DNA of 64,000 nucleotides from Candidatus Saccharimonadota bacterium (lineage in GTDB: Bacteria; Patescibacteriota; Saccharimonadia; Saccharimonadales; Saccharimonadaceae), in the NCBI GenBank assembly GCA_017514045.1, contig JAFWLS010000020.1:1-64000 (forward strand). Direction: 5' to 3'. Both the position numbers and the translations under genes were made by a program. The notes under the pieces are model-generated. The model was given only the letters and a program-made list of their open reading frames with translations, did no database searches and had not been told where the DNA came from. Positions 8,582-18,700 of this stretch are shown here, piece after piece. Position 1 is the stretch's first letter. The number at the start of each line of letters is the position of its first letter.

Positions 8582-8827
8582 ATGCCAGTAGTTCGTATCC
8601 ATGAGGAAACATTCGAAAGTGTACGCGACAATCAAATCCTGGCCGCCCTGGTTGCTACCTGTGTGGAGCACAGGAAAAACCCCGATATGTTATGTGCTCT
8701 GATTATGGTACTGATCAAACGACAGGCGTTCGGAACCTGTTTCGATTCAAGAACCATTACGAATATTGATTCTATGGAGTTCTTCAAGAAACAGTTCGAT
8801 CGTGCAACTATTGCTATCGCCGCCTAA
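8582..8827 (+). CDS. small unknown protein
   Basis: An 81-residue protein starting MPVVRIHEETF. The ATG at 8582 is preferred because AAAGAGG lies about seven bases upstream; a GTG nine bases earlier would overlap that site. It looks soluble, with three cysteines and a central amphipathic stretch. No family recognised. Its promoter, leader hairpin and terminator are intact, so it is probably expressed. It is convergent with rubrerythrin and shares a bidirectional terminator with it. Confidence 0.7.
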   Translation: MPVVRIHEETFESVRDNQILAALVATCVEHRKNPDMLCALIMVLIKRQAFGTCFDSRTITNIDSMEFFKKQFDRATIAIAA

Positions 8828-8836
8828 TCCCATCAT

Positions 8837-8868
8837 AAACCCCGCTTGTGAGCGGGGTCAGTTTTTTT
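8837..8868. terminator. bidirectional terminator
   Basis: CCCCGCT and AGCGGGG arms. A T7 run follows on the plus strand and TTT on the minus strand. It serves the small gene at 8582 and rubrerythrin. Confidence 0.85.
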
Positions 8869-8871
8869 GAA

Positions 8872-9414
8872 TTAATAATTTGTAGCGCGGATTTCGAAGT
8901 AGCTTTGTGGATGAGCGCAGACCGGGCAGACTTCTGGGGCTTTTTCGCCAACGAAGATATGTCCACAGTTGCGGCACTTCCAGACGGTAACCTTGTCGCT
9001 CTTGAAGACGACGTCGTTCTCGATGTTATCGCGGAGCTTAAGATAACGAGCCTCGTGCTCTTTTTCGATGGCGCCAACTTGCTCGAACTTTTCGGCAATT
9101 TCATCGTAGCCTTCTTCCCTGGCTTCTTCGGCAAATTTTTTGTACATGTCGGTCCATTCGTAGTTTTCACCTTGAGCGGCTTTTGTAAGGTTAGTTTTCG
9201 TGTCAGCAACTTTCCCATCGTTTAACAGTTTGTACCACATCTTAGCGTGCTCTTTTTCGTTCCCTGCAGTTTCGGCAAAGATGTCAGAAATCTGTTCATA
9301 GCCGTCTTTTTTGGCTTGTGATGCAAAGTACTGATATTTCATATGAGCCTGAGACTCGCCAGCGAAAGCGGTCTCGAGGTTTTTCCAAGTTTTGCTGTTT
9401 TTCTTCAGTTCCAT
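8872..9414 (-). CDS. rbr: rubrerythrin
   Basis: A 180-residue rubrerythrin, a non-haem iron protein that reduces hydrogen peroxide in anaerobic or microaerophilic cells. The diiron domain shows the ligand helices [17 protein letters not shown] and [10 protein letters not shown]. The C-terminal rubredoxin-like domain has CRNCGH and CPVCAHP. Length is typical of the short form. ATG at 9414 has AAGGAG. It is the clearest oxidative-stress gene in the window. Its -10 box lies against the terminator of the upstream gene, so readthrough and promoter firing may interact. Confidence 0.96.
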   Translation of the reverse strand: MELKKNSKTWKNLETAFAGESQAHMKYQYFASQAKKDGYEQISDIFAETAGNEKEHAKMWYKLLNDGKVADTKTNLTKAAQGENYEWTDMYKKFAEEAREEGYDEIAEKFEQVGAIEKEHEARYLKLRDNIENDVVFKSDKVTVWKCRNCGHIFVGEKAPEVCPVCAHPQSYFEIRATNY

Positions 9415-9430
9415 AAAACTCCTTTTCCTT

Positions 9431-9436
9431 AGTGTA
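9431..9436 (-). promoter_or_regulatory. possible rubrerythrin extended -10
   Basis: TATGC then TACACT on the minus strand, placed directly after the T run of the upstream terminator. No good -35 box is seen. Confidence 0.45.
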
Positions 9437-9446
9437 GCATAAAAAA

Positions 9447-9466
9447 GCCCCGCTTAAAAGCGGGGC
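9447..9466 (-). terminator. terminator of the 9479-9880 gene
   Basis: GCCCCGC and GCGGGGC arms followed by T6 on the minus strand. Confidence 0.85.
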
Positions 9467-9478
9467 GAGGCTGAAGAG

Positions 9479-9880
9479 TTAAGCATAATTGTCGAGGTCT
9501 GATAGGTGGCCGTAGGCGATGGGTATCGTCTTCATATTCATATGATAGCCGCATAAATGGAAAATTACTGAGTAGCTCTTATAGTGGTGCGTTTCGTCGT
9601 CGCGGTCGTAGGCGACACCAATTCTAGTGAAGCCAATTACGGGTGCTTCTTTGATTAATACTTCCAGGATGCGTTTGCCGGACTCTATTCTAGCCACTTC
9701 CTCTTCGGGAATCGCGTCGCGCTTTAGTGGCCAATCTCCAGGGTAAAATGGGCTGCAGATTCCAGGGAGCTTGTTAAGATAGAACATTAAGTCCCTAAGA
9801 GAGGTGATGTCGGCGCCATCCAACTGTTTCTCGATGAATCGTGTAATTTCTATTTCGCGGTCCAAACTCAAGCTCTTCAT
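9479..9880 (-). CDS. unknown soluble protein
   Basis: A 133-residue protein with no signal or membrane segment and no family I recognise. It contains two histidine-rich spots (DDETHHY and CGYHMN) and a Pro/Gly-rich centre (LPGICSPFYPGDWP), but no clear catalytic motif. ATG at 9880 lies about ten bases after GGAGGG. The leader carries a hairpin (ATGGTC/GACCAT, 9903-9918), and a 22-base palindrome straddles +1. Regulation by a dimeric repressor is therefore possible. It is a monocistronic cassette with its own terminator. Confidence 0.75.
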   Translation of the reverse strand: MKSLSLDREIEITRFIEKQLDGADITSLRDLMFYLNKLPGICSPFYPGDWPLKRDAIPEEEVARIESGKRILEVLIKEAPVIGFTRIGVAYDRDDETHHYKSYSVIFHLCGYHMNMKTIPIAYGHLSDLDNYA

Positions 9881-9928
9881 TATTAAGGTTCACCCTCCTT
9901 TGATGGTCCGTAGACCATTTAATAGTAG

Positions 9929-9950
9929 GCAGATAAACTGACTTATCTGC
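9929..9950. promoter_or_regulatory. palindrome over the transcription start, possible operator
   Basis: GCAGATAA and TTATCTGC separated by six bases. The predicted +1 (about 9945) falls inside it, so it cannot form a full RNA hairpin and fits an operator better. Confidence 0.5.
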
Positions 9951-9951
9951 A

Positions 9952-9980
9952 ATAATGCCATAAGTTGCTTTAATTGTCAA
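9952..9980 (-). promoter_or_regulatory. promoter of the 9479-9880 gene
   Basis: TTGACA, 17 bases ending TATGG, CATTAT. Confidence 0.8.
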
Positions 9981-10005
9981 TAACTAGTTTAACGCTGAAT
10001 CTGTA

Positions 10006-10026
10006 AAAACCCCGCGCGTGGCGGGG
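10006..10026 (-). terminator. terminator of the transglutaminase-like gene
   Basis: CCCCGC and GCGGGG with a four-base loop, then T5 on the minus strand. Confidence 0.85.
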
Positions 10027-10028
10027 TA

Positions 10029-10817
10029 TTAGTAATAACGTTCTGGAATGTATGTCGTTTTTTCCTGCCTAGATTCAGTAGTGCTGGGATCGAAAACTTC
10101 TACCATCGCCTCATCAATGAATGCTTTGACCCAGGCGTGAGTTTTGCCGTTAGCTTTGCCGATAACGAGTGTTGCCGGAATGCCTTCCAGTCGACAGAAT
10201 GCGACTGTCAAAGCGGCCATTTCTTCACAACTCCCGATATGGTTGGTTAGAACAAAGTCGAAATCTACGTGAGTGGGAAGTCTTTCAGAATAAGGGGCTA
10301 TGTAGTCGTATGCGTAATGGTTGCGGGTGACGAAAGAAATTTTCTCAAACTTTTCTTTCTCAGAGTTATTAGACAAATCCATTTTTCTTAGTTCTTCGAG
10401 TAGACGGTCTTTGTATGCGGTGTAGTTGACTCTGACGTTTGGTTGTAACCAGACTTTATTCTCGTTCTCCGTGGATAAATAAAGTTTGGTTTTTCCGGCT
10501 TGGTCATAAATAGTGTCATGCACCTGTTCATAAAGTTGGAGCTTGTATGCTCCGTGCCCCATTTGAAGGGGGATGACGGCCGTTTCTTCTGGATATAAGT
10601 CATAGTAATAAGTCTCTTCTTCATGAACAACCATGAGTTTATATCTGAGAAGCGGATCCGGGTTCAGGATAGAAGCTTCGATAGTCGCATTTTCGATGTT
10701 GCTCGAATCTACGTATAGCTTATTGTCTTTCCAGATTGTTTGTGGGGAAGCGGTCGACACAAAACAAAGTAGGGCAATGCAGCAAAGCAGAAACTTGATG
10801 GCAGTATGCTTTTTCAA
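10029..10817 (-). CDS. secreted transglutaminase-like protein
   Basis: A 262-residue exported protein. The start is a TTG at 10817, eight bases after GGAGG; a nearer ATG is in another frame. A signal peptide covers about residues 5-24. The C-terminal third has the transglutaminase-like cysteine-protease triad: Cys in GSCEEMAAL, His in KTHAWV and Asp in VFDPS. Such domains cross-link or cleave peptides; the substrate is unknown. A beta-rich region precedes it. It is a single-gene unit and, for a host-attached bacterium, a possible surface-remodelling enzyme (inference). Confidence 0.85.
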   Translation of the reverse strand: MKKHTAIKFLLCCIALLCFVSTASPQTIWKDNKLYVDSSNIENATIEASILNPDPLLRYKLMVVHEEETYYYDLYPEETAVIPLQMGHGAYKLQLYEQVHDTIYDQAGKTKLYLSTENENKVWLQPNVRVNYTAYKDRLLEELRKMDLSNNSEKEKFEKISFVTRNHYAYDYIAPYSERLPTHVDFDFVLTNHIGSCEEMAALTVAFCRLEGIPATLVIGKANGKTHAWVKAFIDEAMVEVFDPSTTESRQEKTTYIPERYY

Positions 10818-10870
10818 TTTCCATTCCTCCTAGTAAAGTGCTTCAAGATTAGTTGCTCGACTATTTGTTT

Positions 10871-10898
10871 ATTATACCATATTTTCCCTGGAAAACAA
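10871..10898 (-). promoter_or_regulatory. promoter of the transglutaminase-like gene
   Basis: TTGTTT, 16 bases ending TATGG, TATAAT. Confidence 0.75.
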
Positions 10899-10907
10899 GC
10901 TAATGAT

Positions 10908-10931
10908 AAAACCCTGCTCTAGGGAGCAGGG
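10908..10931 (-). terminator. terminator of the 10946-11728 gene
   Basis: CCCTGCTC and GAGCAGGG arms with TTTT on the minus strand. Confidence 0.85.
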
Positions 10932-10945
10932 TTTGAAGATTGGTT

Positions 10946-11728
10946 TTAGAGGTAACGATGCCAAGAGCGGTCCGTTGCGGCTCGTTTGGCGATAAACTCA
11001 TCGGCATCGTATCCGATCCATTTAGCGAACGCCACCTGTTCTTCGTGACAGTCAGCGGCTGTTTGGCGGCGAATATTGTGCTTGACGCAGAAGTATGTGA
11101 TCTCTTGAGGCGAAGGATTATCATCGGTGAAGAGATAATGCGCTACGACCGACGGTGGTGTATGTGGGAAGCTTTCGGTTAGTAGCTCGCGGACGTAGTC
11201 TGAATCTTGGCGGGCTTTTCCCCAGGAGCGTATTGGTTCCAGACAGCAGTTTGCTATGATTTGGTCTACCTGGCTGAGATCAATGGAGTCTGTAATCTTA
11301 GTGTTATTAATGGCGCGCTTGAGAAGTGAGATGAGATAATAGCGAACTTCGTTCGAGAAGGCGTCAATTTTGTAAAACGGAGAGCGTTTACGGGTGCGTT
11401 CTAGGACGTCTGTAAGGTCAACATCGAAGTGCTGGTCGGAATTACTAAGAACTCTGTGCTGCCATTCTTTACGTTTTTCGACACTGTAATCGATCGACTC
11501 CTTTTTATTTGCTTCCGGGCTCAGACGGCATTTGGAGCAGAGATGTTCGATATCTTCCATCGACGACGCAAACGTGTTTGCCATCTGTTTGCGGTCGTTA
11601 ATACCGATTGTGCGAATAAAATCGATGAACGATAGCACGAGGTTGGTCGATAGTTGAATGAGCATTTTTGCCGTCGGGAATGAACCGTAGGAAACGTTGT
11701 CTAGTTTTACGATTGTGCCGGTTAACAA
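10946..11728 (-). CDS. unknown 260-residue protein
   Basis: No family recognised. The TTG at 11728 is chosen as start because AGGAGGGG lies seven bases upstream. The protein is mostly helical and charged. It has HLCSKC at about residues 62-67, a CC pair near the middle and a histidine-containing tail, so metal binding is possible but unproven. No signal peptide is convincing, although the first 40 residues are fairly hydrophobic. A leader hairpin (TGTCGC/GCGACA, 11763-11782), an extended -10 promoter and its own terminator make it another cassette. Confidence 0.75.
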   Translation of the reverse strand: MLTGTIVKLDNVSYGSFPTAKMLIQLSTNLVLSFIDFIRTIGINDRKQMANTFASSMEDIEHLCSKCRLSPEANKKESIDYSVEKRKEWQHRVLSNSDQHFDVDLTDVLERTRKRSPFYKIDAFSNEVRYYLISLLKRAINNTKITDSIDLSQVDQIIANCCLEPIRSWGKARQDSDYVRELLTESFPHTPPSVVAHYLFTDDNPSPQEITYFCVKHNIRRQTAADCHEEQVAFAKWIGYDADEFIAKRAATDRSWHRYL

Positions 11729-11790
11729 ATTTACCCCTCCTAAACCAAAAATGTAATTTGCTTGTCGCTTGGTTTTGCGACAGTTTGGGT

Positions 11791-11796
11791 ATTATA
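11791..11796 (-). promoter_or_regulatory. extended -10 promoter of the 10946-11728 gene
   Basis: TGTGC then TATAAT on the minus strand; the -35 region is poor. Confidence 0.65.
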
Positions 11797-11842
11797 GCAC
11801 ATTTCATATGGAAAAGGAAGCCTCTACGGGCAATGGTAAGAA

Positions 11843-11876
11843 AAAAAGAAGCCCTTTGATGTGGACTTCTTTTTTA
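11843..11876 (-). terminator. rpoBC terminator
   Basis: AAGAAGTCC and GGGCTTCTT arms with a T7 run on the minus strand. Confidence 0.85.
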
Positions 11877-11882
11877 GGAGGT

Positions 11883-14800
11883 TTACATTCCTTCTACGTC
11901 GGCTTCAGTCGGAGATAGTTCTTCGGCTTCGTCGAAGTCGAGCGGCTTAACGCCAGTGCCTACCGGAATCTTACGGCCAATAATGACATTTTCCTTGAGT
12001 CCGTGTAGATGGTCAACGCGACCGTTGATAGCAGCGTTAATAAGTACACGTGTTGTATCCTGGAAGGATGCAGCGGAGAGGAATGAGTCGGACCAGATAG
12101 AAACCTTGGTGATACCGAGAAGTAGATGCTCGCAAGCTGCTGGTTTTTTGCCAAGGGCTTCGAGTTCTTTGTTCTCGTTTTCGAGAGCGGAGCGGCCAAC
12201 AATGTCGCCTACTACGAAGGTAGAATCACCAGAGTCTGTAATCATGACGCGGTTGAACATTTGACGGATGATGACTTCAAAGTGCTTTGAAGAAATCTCG
12301 TGTCCTTGAGCCGCGTAGACCGACATGACGTCGTTCATGATGTAACGTTGAGTGGCTTCAGTTCCCTTGTAGCGCAGGAGATCTTGGAGGTTCAAAGAAC
12401 CGGTGGTAAGGCGATCGCCTGCGGCGACGATATCGTCAGTTTTGACGACTAGTTCAGCACTGTTCGGAATCTCAATGCGGAATGGCGCACCTGCATCACC
12501 GACTAGAATGATAGCCCCGTCAACAAGTTGCGCATTACCGTCAAATGGAGCGGTGAGTGGTTCGACGCCCTTAGGTTTAGAAGCGAGGACATCGCCAGCC
12601 TTGACGTTGGCACCGTCTTTAACTTTGGCCTTCCTTCCATCAAGCTCGAGGCGGACGGTTTCGCCTTTGTCTGGAGTAATAGTCACGATGAAGTGATTGC
12701 CGTCCTCATGTGCTTCAACGACACCGTCAATAGGAGCAACCCATGCCTGACCTTTAGGAGTGCGAGCTTCGAGAAGCTCTTCGACGCGTGGAAGACCGCG
12801 GGCGATAGCGCCAGAACCAGCGACACCGGAACCGTGCTTGGTATCAAGGGTAAGCTGGGTACCAGGTTCGCCGAGCGATTGAGCGGCGATAACGCCGACC
12901 GGCTGGTTAGCTTCGACGAGTTCACGAGTAGCCATGTCGACGCCGTAGGCCTTGCGCGGTACTCCGTTAACGGCGGTAGTAGTAAGAACGGATTGAATCT
13001 TGACGGATTCGATCTTGTCGTCTTCTTCGATTTGACCGGCAATTTCTGGAGTAATAAGTTGATCAGCTTCGAGATATCCCGGGATTGCTTCGGCGGTATA
13101 GCGACCGGAGATGCGGAATTTGAAGCCAATACCAGTTTGTTCTGTTTCGGACTTGTAGACCGTGAAACCAGGGTCGTACGCCTCTTCGTCGGTAGTGAAG
13201 ACATCTTGAGCGACGTCGACAAGACGACGAGTGAGGTAACCAGAGTCTGCAGTACGGAGGGCTGTAGAAACCTGACCTTGGCGGGCGCCTCGAGTAGCGA
13301 TGAAGGACTCTAGCGTATTCAGGCCTTCCTTGTAGGAACTCTTGACTGGGAGCTCGATCTCATTGTTGTTGATATCGACCATGATACCAATTTCTGCGGA
13401 AGCGAGCTTAATGTTAGAGACGGATCCACGAGCACCGGAGTTGACCATGACGGCAATATCGGTATCGAGGTCGGCAAGTTTTTCCTTAAGGAATGTAGAA
13501 ATGCGATCGTCGATATTTCTCCATGTTTTAACTGTAAGATTCTTGCGTTCTTCTTCGGTAAGCATACCTTGGTTGAACTGGTCCTGAATCTGAGCAGTTG
13601 TGGCGTCGCCTTCAGCGATGAAGTCGGCGATTTCTGGATAAGTTGGGTAATCGTCTTTGGCCGTGGAAACAGATGCGATAGTTTCATATTCAAAGGCGAG
13701 ATTCTTCACGGCGTCAGCAGTCTTAACTGTGACCTCTGCACCATAAATATCGAAGATGTCAGCCATGACCTTCTTGAGCTGTTTGGAAGTCTGGACATTG
13801 TTATCGTATGGATAATCCTTCGGAAGGACTTCGTTGAAGATAACGCGGCCAAGGGTGGTGTCTCGAATCTCTTTCTTAGTAAAGACGCGGATTGGCGTTT
13901 GTAAGGCGATAAGGCCTTTGTCGTAAGCCATCTCGGCTTCATAAATAGAGGAGAAGGCGTGGACTTTCTGAGCTTCAGTACCAGGTTTGTTGTATGTAAG
14001 GTAGTAAATACCGAGCACAACGTCCTGATAAATAGCAAGAACTGGGGCGCCATCGGCTGGCTTTAAGAGGTTCTTAGTGGCGGACATAAGTTCGCGAGCC
14101 TCGGTCTGAGCAGCTTCGGAAAGTGGTAGATGGACAGCCATTTGGTCGCCATCGTAGTCGGCGTTGAAGCCAGAAGCTACAAGTGGGTGAAGCTGAATTG
14201 CTTTACCGTCGATAAGTTTAGGTTGGAAAGCCTGGACGGAAAGACGGTGAAGTGATGGAGCGCGGTTCAAGAGAACATAGCGGCCTTGAATAACTTCATC
14301 AAGTGCATCCCATACTACGGCTTCGCCAGCTTCAATCATACGAGCGGCTGAACGAATGTTATTAGCGTGTTCGTGACCAATGAGCCAAGAAATGACGAAC
14401 GGCTTAAACAGCTCGAGAGCCATTTGCTTTGGTAGACCACACTCGTTAAGCTTGAGTTCTGGACCGACGACAATGACGGAGCGACCAGAGTAATCAACGC
14501 GTTTGCCTAGAAGGTTTTGGCGGAAGCGACCTTGTTTACCCTTGAGGAGATCAGAGAGAGATTTGAGCTTGCGACGACCGTTTTGAGTGGCGGCGGTACG
14601 ATTGCCGTGAGCGGCGGAGTTGTCAATAAGAGCATCGACAGCTTCCTGGAGCATGCGCATTTCATTGCGGCAAATAACTTCTGGAGCGTTGAGGTCAAGA
14701 AGTTTCTTTAGGCGGTTGTTACGGTTGATGACGCGGCGATAGAGATCGTTGAGGTCGGACGTAGCAAAGCGGCCGCCTGGTAGGCTAATCATTGGGCGTA

Positions 14801-15713
14801 GATCGGGAGGAATGACTGGAATGACTGTAAGAACAAGATCGTTTGGCTTGATACCGGCCGATTGCATGCCCTCGAGAGTTTTAAGGCGTTTGATGATACG
14901 TTTAGCTTTCTGACCCTTAGCGGTCTCAGACTCTTCTTTCAAAGTATTAATGAGAAGATCGAGGTCGATTTCGTCGAGAAGTTTCTTGATGGCGGTAGCG
15001 CCCATGCCGACTTCGATGAGGTCTTCATAGCCTTCTGGAAGATTACGATAATCGACTTCGGTAATAACAGCGCCTTTATGGAAGCCTTCAAGAATAGTTT
15101 TGCGTTTGACATAGTCAGATTCGAGCTCTTCGAGTTCTTTGGTCTGTGCTTCGGCGAGAGCTTTGACGTCGGCGCCTTCGGCTGAGCTTTCTTTTTCGTA
15201 GCGAATCTTGATGGCTTGGCGTGCAGCCTCGGTCTGAGCTTCAAGGTCGGAGAGAACTTTTTCGATCTCTTCTTCCTTAGCGCTTGTGATGAGGTAAGTA
15301 GCAAAGTAGATGACTTTTTCGATGTTCTTGACAGTGAGGTCGAGAAGAATCGAGAGAGCTGATGGGGTGCCACGCATGAACCAGATATGAGTGACTGGTG
15401 CAGCGAGAGTAATATGACCCATACGTTCACGACGAGTAATACTCTTAGTGACGAGATTGCCCTCTTTATCAACGGCAGCTTCGCGAGAGCGAACGCCTTT
15501 GAGTTTGGCATCGTGCGGGTTGATGTCTTTTACCGGACCGAAAATTCTTTCACAGAACAAACCGTCGCGTTCTGGTTTTTGGGTGCGGTAGTTAATGGTT
15601 TCTGGTTTGGTGACTTCGCCGTAGCTCCAGTTTAGGATGTCAGCGGCGGAGGCGACGCTTAAGCGAATCGAGTCGAAATCGCTAGCGCTAATATAATTAT
15701 CTGCCCAAGCCAT
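11883..15713 (-). CDS. rpoC: RNA polymerase beta' subunit
   Basis: The 1276-residue catalytic beta' subunit. The active-site loop NADYDGDQMAVHLPL binds magnesium, and VGVIAAQSLGEPGTQLT marks the trigger-loop region. The ATG at 15713 (MAWADNYIS) has a GGAG site and starts one base after the rpoB stop; longer readings run into rpoB. The N-terminal zinc ribbon normally after FGPVKD is absent: the segment reads INPHDAKLKG and has none of the four cysteines. The second zinc site (normally C..CxxxxxxCxxC) is lost too, read as TTTAVNGVPRKAYG. Otherwise complete. Confidence 0.98.
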   Translation of the reverse strand: MAWADNYISASDFDSIRLSVASAADILNWSYGEVTKPETINYRTQKPERDGLFCERIFGPVKDINPHDAKLKGVRSREAAVDKEGNLVTKSITRRERMGHITLAAPVTHIWFMRGTPSALSILLDLTVKNIEKVIYFATYLITSAKEEEIEKVLSDLEAQTEAARQAIKIRYEKESSAEGADVKALAEAQTKELEELESDYVKRKTILEGFHKGAVITEVDYRNLPEGYEDLIEVGMGATAIKKLLDEIDLDLLINTLKEESETAKGQKAKRIIKRLKTLEGMQSAGIKPNDLVLTVIPVIPPDLRPMISLPGGRFATSDLNDLYRRVINRNNRLKKLLDLNAPEVICRNEMRMLQEAVDALIDNSAAHGNRTAATQNGRRKLKSLSDLLKGKQGRFRQNLLGKRVDYSGRSVIVVGPELKLNECGLPKQMALELFKPFVISWLIGHEHANNIRSAARMIEAGEAVVWDALDEVIQGRYVLLNRAPSLHRLSVQAFQPKLIDGKAIQLHPLVASGFNADYDGDQMAVHLPLSEAAQTEARELMSATKNLLKPADGAPVLAIYQDVVLGIYYLTYNKPGTEAQKVHAFSSIYEAEMAYDKGLIALQTPIRVFTKKEIRDTTLGRVIFNEVLPKDYPYDNNVQTSKQLKKVMADIFDIYGAEVTVKTADAVKNLAFEYETIASVSTAKDDYPTYPEIADFIAEGDATTAQIQDQFNQGMLTEEERKNLTVKTWRNIDDRISTFLKEKLADLDTDIAVMVNSGARGSVSNIKLASAEIGIMVDINNNEIELPVKSSYKEGLNTLESFIATRGARQGQVSTALRTADSGYLTRRLVDVAQDVFTTDEEAYDPGFTVYKSETEQTGIGFKFRISGRYTAEAIPGYLEADQLITPEIAGQIEEDDKIESVKIQSVLTTTAVNGVPRKAYGVDMATRELVEANQPVGVIAAQSLGEPGTQLTLDTKHGSGVAGSGAIARGLPRVEELLEARTPKGQAWVAPIDGVVEAHEDGNHFIVTITPDKGETVRLELDGRKAKVKDGANVKAGDVLASKPKGVEPLTAPFDGNAQLVDGAIILVGDAGAPFRIEIPNSAELVVKTDDIVAAGDRLTTGSLNLQDLLRYKGTEATQRYIMNDVMSVYAAQGHEISSKHFEVIIRQMFNRVMITDSGDSTFVVGDIVGRSALENENKELEALGKKPAACEHLLLGITKVSIWSDSFLSAASFQDTTRVLINAAINGRVDHLHGLKENVIIGRKIPVGTGVKPLDFDEAEELSPTEADVEGM

Positions 15714-15714
15714 A

Positions 15715-18700
15715 TTAGAACTCCTCTCCGAGGTCAACTGTGCCATCGTCTTCTGGTGGAGTGTCGTCTTCGATGACACTGTCGTCGGACATGGACTCAT
15801 CGCCCTCTGTTATTTGAATACCCTCTTCATCAAGAGCTTCTTCGCCTTCTTCTGAGTCGAGGTCGGTGATAGAAGGTTCGGTTTCCTCTTTGTGTTGAGC
15901 GTAAATTTGTTGATCGTCTTTTTCTTTTTCGATTTCACGAGATGTTTCTTCGATAACGTCAGAGGCATCGCTCATTTCGCCATGATCAAGAAGATCGACC
16001 TTAAGGCCAAGACCTTGGAGTTCCTTGACGAGAACATTGAAGCCTTCTGGAAGTTTTGGTCCTTCGATTGGCTCATGTTTGATGATGGCTTCATAAGCCT
16101 TAGCACGTCCATAAACATCATCTGATTTGATGGTGAGCATTTCCTGAAGGGTAGTAGCAGCGCCATAAGCTTCGAGTGCCCAGACCTCCATCTCTCCGAA
16201 GCGCTGACCACCGTTTTGGGCTTTACCGCCAAGTGGCTGCTGGGTAACCATGGTGTATGGACCAGTAGAGCGGGCGTGAATCTTATCTTCGACCATGTGG
16301 TGAAGTTTGATCATGTGCATGACGCCGACGGATGTGCGTTCGTTGAATGGTTCACCGGTGAGACCGTCGTAAAGTTGGACGCGGCCATCTTCACTGAATC
16401 CGGCTTTCTTGAGTTCTTTGGAAATCGTATCGCCAGGAACACCGTTGAAGGATGGAGTTGCGACTTTGTAACCAAGTGCAGCAGCGGCCATACCCAAATG
16501 AGTCTCGAAGAGCTGGCCGAGGTTCATACGTGAAGGAACGCCCATCGGAGAAAGAAGGATGTCGATTGGAGTACCATCTTCCATAAACGGCATATCTTCG
16601 ACAGGAAGAACACGGGAGACGACACCTTTGTTACCGTGACGACCAGCGAGCTTATCACCTACGTCGATCTTGCGCATTTCGGCAACATAAATCTTGATTT
16701 GCATGAGTACACCAGCTTTGAGGTCATGGCCTTGTTCGCGAGTGTAAATGCGAACGCCAATAACTTTGCCGGTGCCGCCATTCATACGGACGGATGTATC
16801 GCGGACGTCTTTAGCTTTTTCGCCGAAGATAGCGCGAAGTAGGCGTTCCTCAGAGGAAAGCTCTTGCTCTCCTTTAGGGGTAATCTTACCGACGAGAATA
16901 TCACCAGTAGATACTTCAGAGCCTACAGTGACGATACCGTCTTCGCCGAGATGGCGGAGTGAATGTTCGCTGACGTTTGGAATATCGCGAGTAATTTGTT
17001 CGGGACCGAGCTTAGTTTCGCGGACTTCGACATCGTAATCTTTAATATTGATAGATGTAAGCTCATCATCTTCAACTAGGCGGGAAGAAATGACAATAGC
17101 GTCATCCATGTTATAACCACGCCATGGCATGAAGGCTACGAGCAAGTCTTTACCGAGAGCGAGTTCGCCATTGTCGATGGAGGCGCCTTCCATAAGGATG
17201 TCGCCTTTCTTGACTTTTTGACCACGGACAACTTTGACACGCATGTTATAGCAGCGATCGTCGTTGTTCTTTTCGAAGTGGGTAAGTTTGTATTCTTTTT
17301 CGGATTTGTCGGCATATTTGACAATAACGGAGACGCCGTCGGCTTTTTTGACTTCCCCGTCGCCTTCAGCGAAGACTACTTGAGAAAGGTTTTTGGCGAC
17401 GTCTGCTTCGATGCCGGTACCAACAACTGGGGCGTTGGTGCGAAGTAGAGGGACGGCTTGTTTCTGCATGGCGCAAGCCATGAGGGAGCGGTCGACACGG
17501 TTTTTCTCTACGAACGGAATAAGGCTGGCAGAGACACCGAGAATTTCTTTGTGAGCAGCATCAACGTGAGTGACACGGGATGACTCAACTTGAGCTGGTG
17601 TACCATGTACACGAGCGGAGACATAAGTGTCTACGAACTTGCCGTTTTTATCGATTTTGACGGATGCGTCAGCGATAATCATGCTGTCTTCGGCGCTAGC
17701 ATCGACATACACGACTTTGTTAGTGACTTTTCCGTCTTTTACGACGCGGTATGGTGCTTCGATGAAGCCGTATTCGTTGATACGGGCATAAGTTGCGAGG
17801 TTAAGCACGAGACCGACGTTTCCACCTTCTGGGGTTTCAACGGTACAGATGCGGCCGTAGTGAGTTGGGTGGGCGTCACGGACATCAAAACCGGCACGTT
17901 CACGGGTGAGACCGCCAGGACCCATAGAGCTCAGACGGCGCTTGTGTGAGAGCTCGGCGAATGGGTTGGTTTCATCCATGAGCTGAGAAAGTTGAGAGGA
18001 GGCGAAGAATTCCTTAACGGCTGCGACAACTGGGCGAGAGTTGAGGAGCTGAGACGGGGTGACCTCTTCTGGGTTAGCCATAGACATGCGGTCGAGAATA
18101 TTTCTCTGCAGGCGAAGCATGCCGAGACGGAACTGGCGTTGAACGAGCTCTCCAACGAGCTTAATACGGCGATTAGCAAGAGAGTCAATATCGTCAGCTG
18201 GTTCTTGAGTAACGTTTAGACGAATAATCTCAGAGATAATAGCGATAAGATCTTGCATCTGAAGTGTGCGATGCTTGGAATCGTTTGGCGTATCAAAGCC
18301 AAGGCGTTGGTTGATTTTGAAACGACCAACGCGGGAATAATCATAGCGTTTGTAGTCGAAGAATGTGCGTTCGATCATATCCTTAGCGTTCTCGACAGTG
18401 GCGAGGTCGCCTGGACGGAGACGGCGATATACTTCAATCAAAGCTTCTGATTGGCCACGAGTAGTGTCCTTCTCGAGCGTTGCATCGATGTAGGACATGC
18501 CGTCCTCACCGAGATGATCGAATTTAGCTTTGATGTCGCTGTTCTTGGATATACCAAGGGCGCGAAGGAAGGTGGTTACTGGGATTTTACGGCGGCGATC
18601 GATTTTGACATAGACGGCGCCAGTAGTGCTAGTCTCGAATTCGAGCCAAGCGCCACGGCCTGGAATAACCTTAGCGCCATAGTAATTTCTTTCACCAATA

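Noticed and set aside
8421-8612. 63-codon frame on the minus strand upstream of the FSU-domain gene.
   Set aside because: It spans two good promoters and the start of the 8582 gene and has no ribosome site.
12528-13313. A 261-codon open frame opposite rpoC, and other long frames opposite rpoB.
   Set aside because: They mirror the codon pattern of rpoBC, have no ribosome site or promoter, and encode no recognisable domain.
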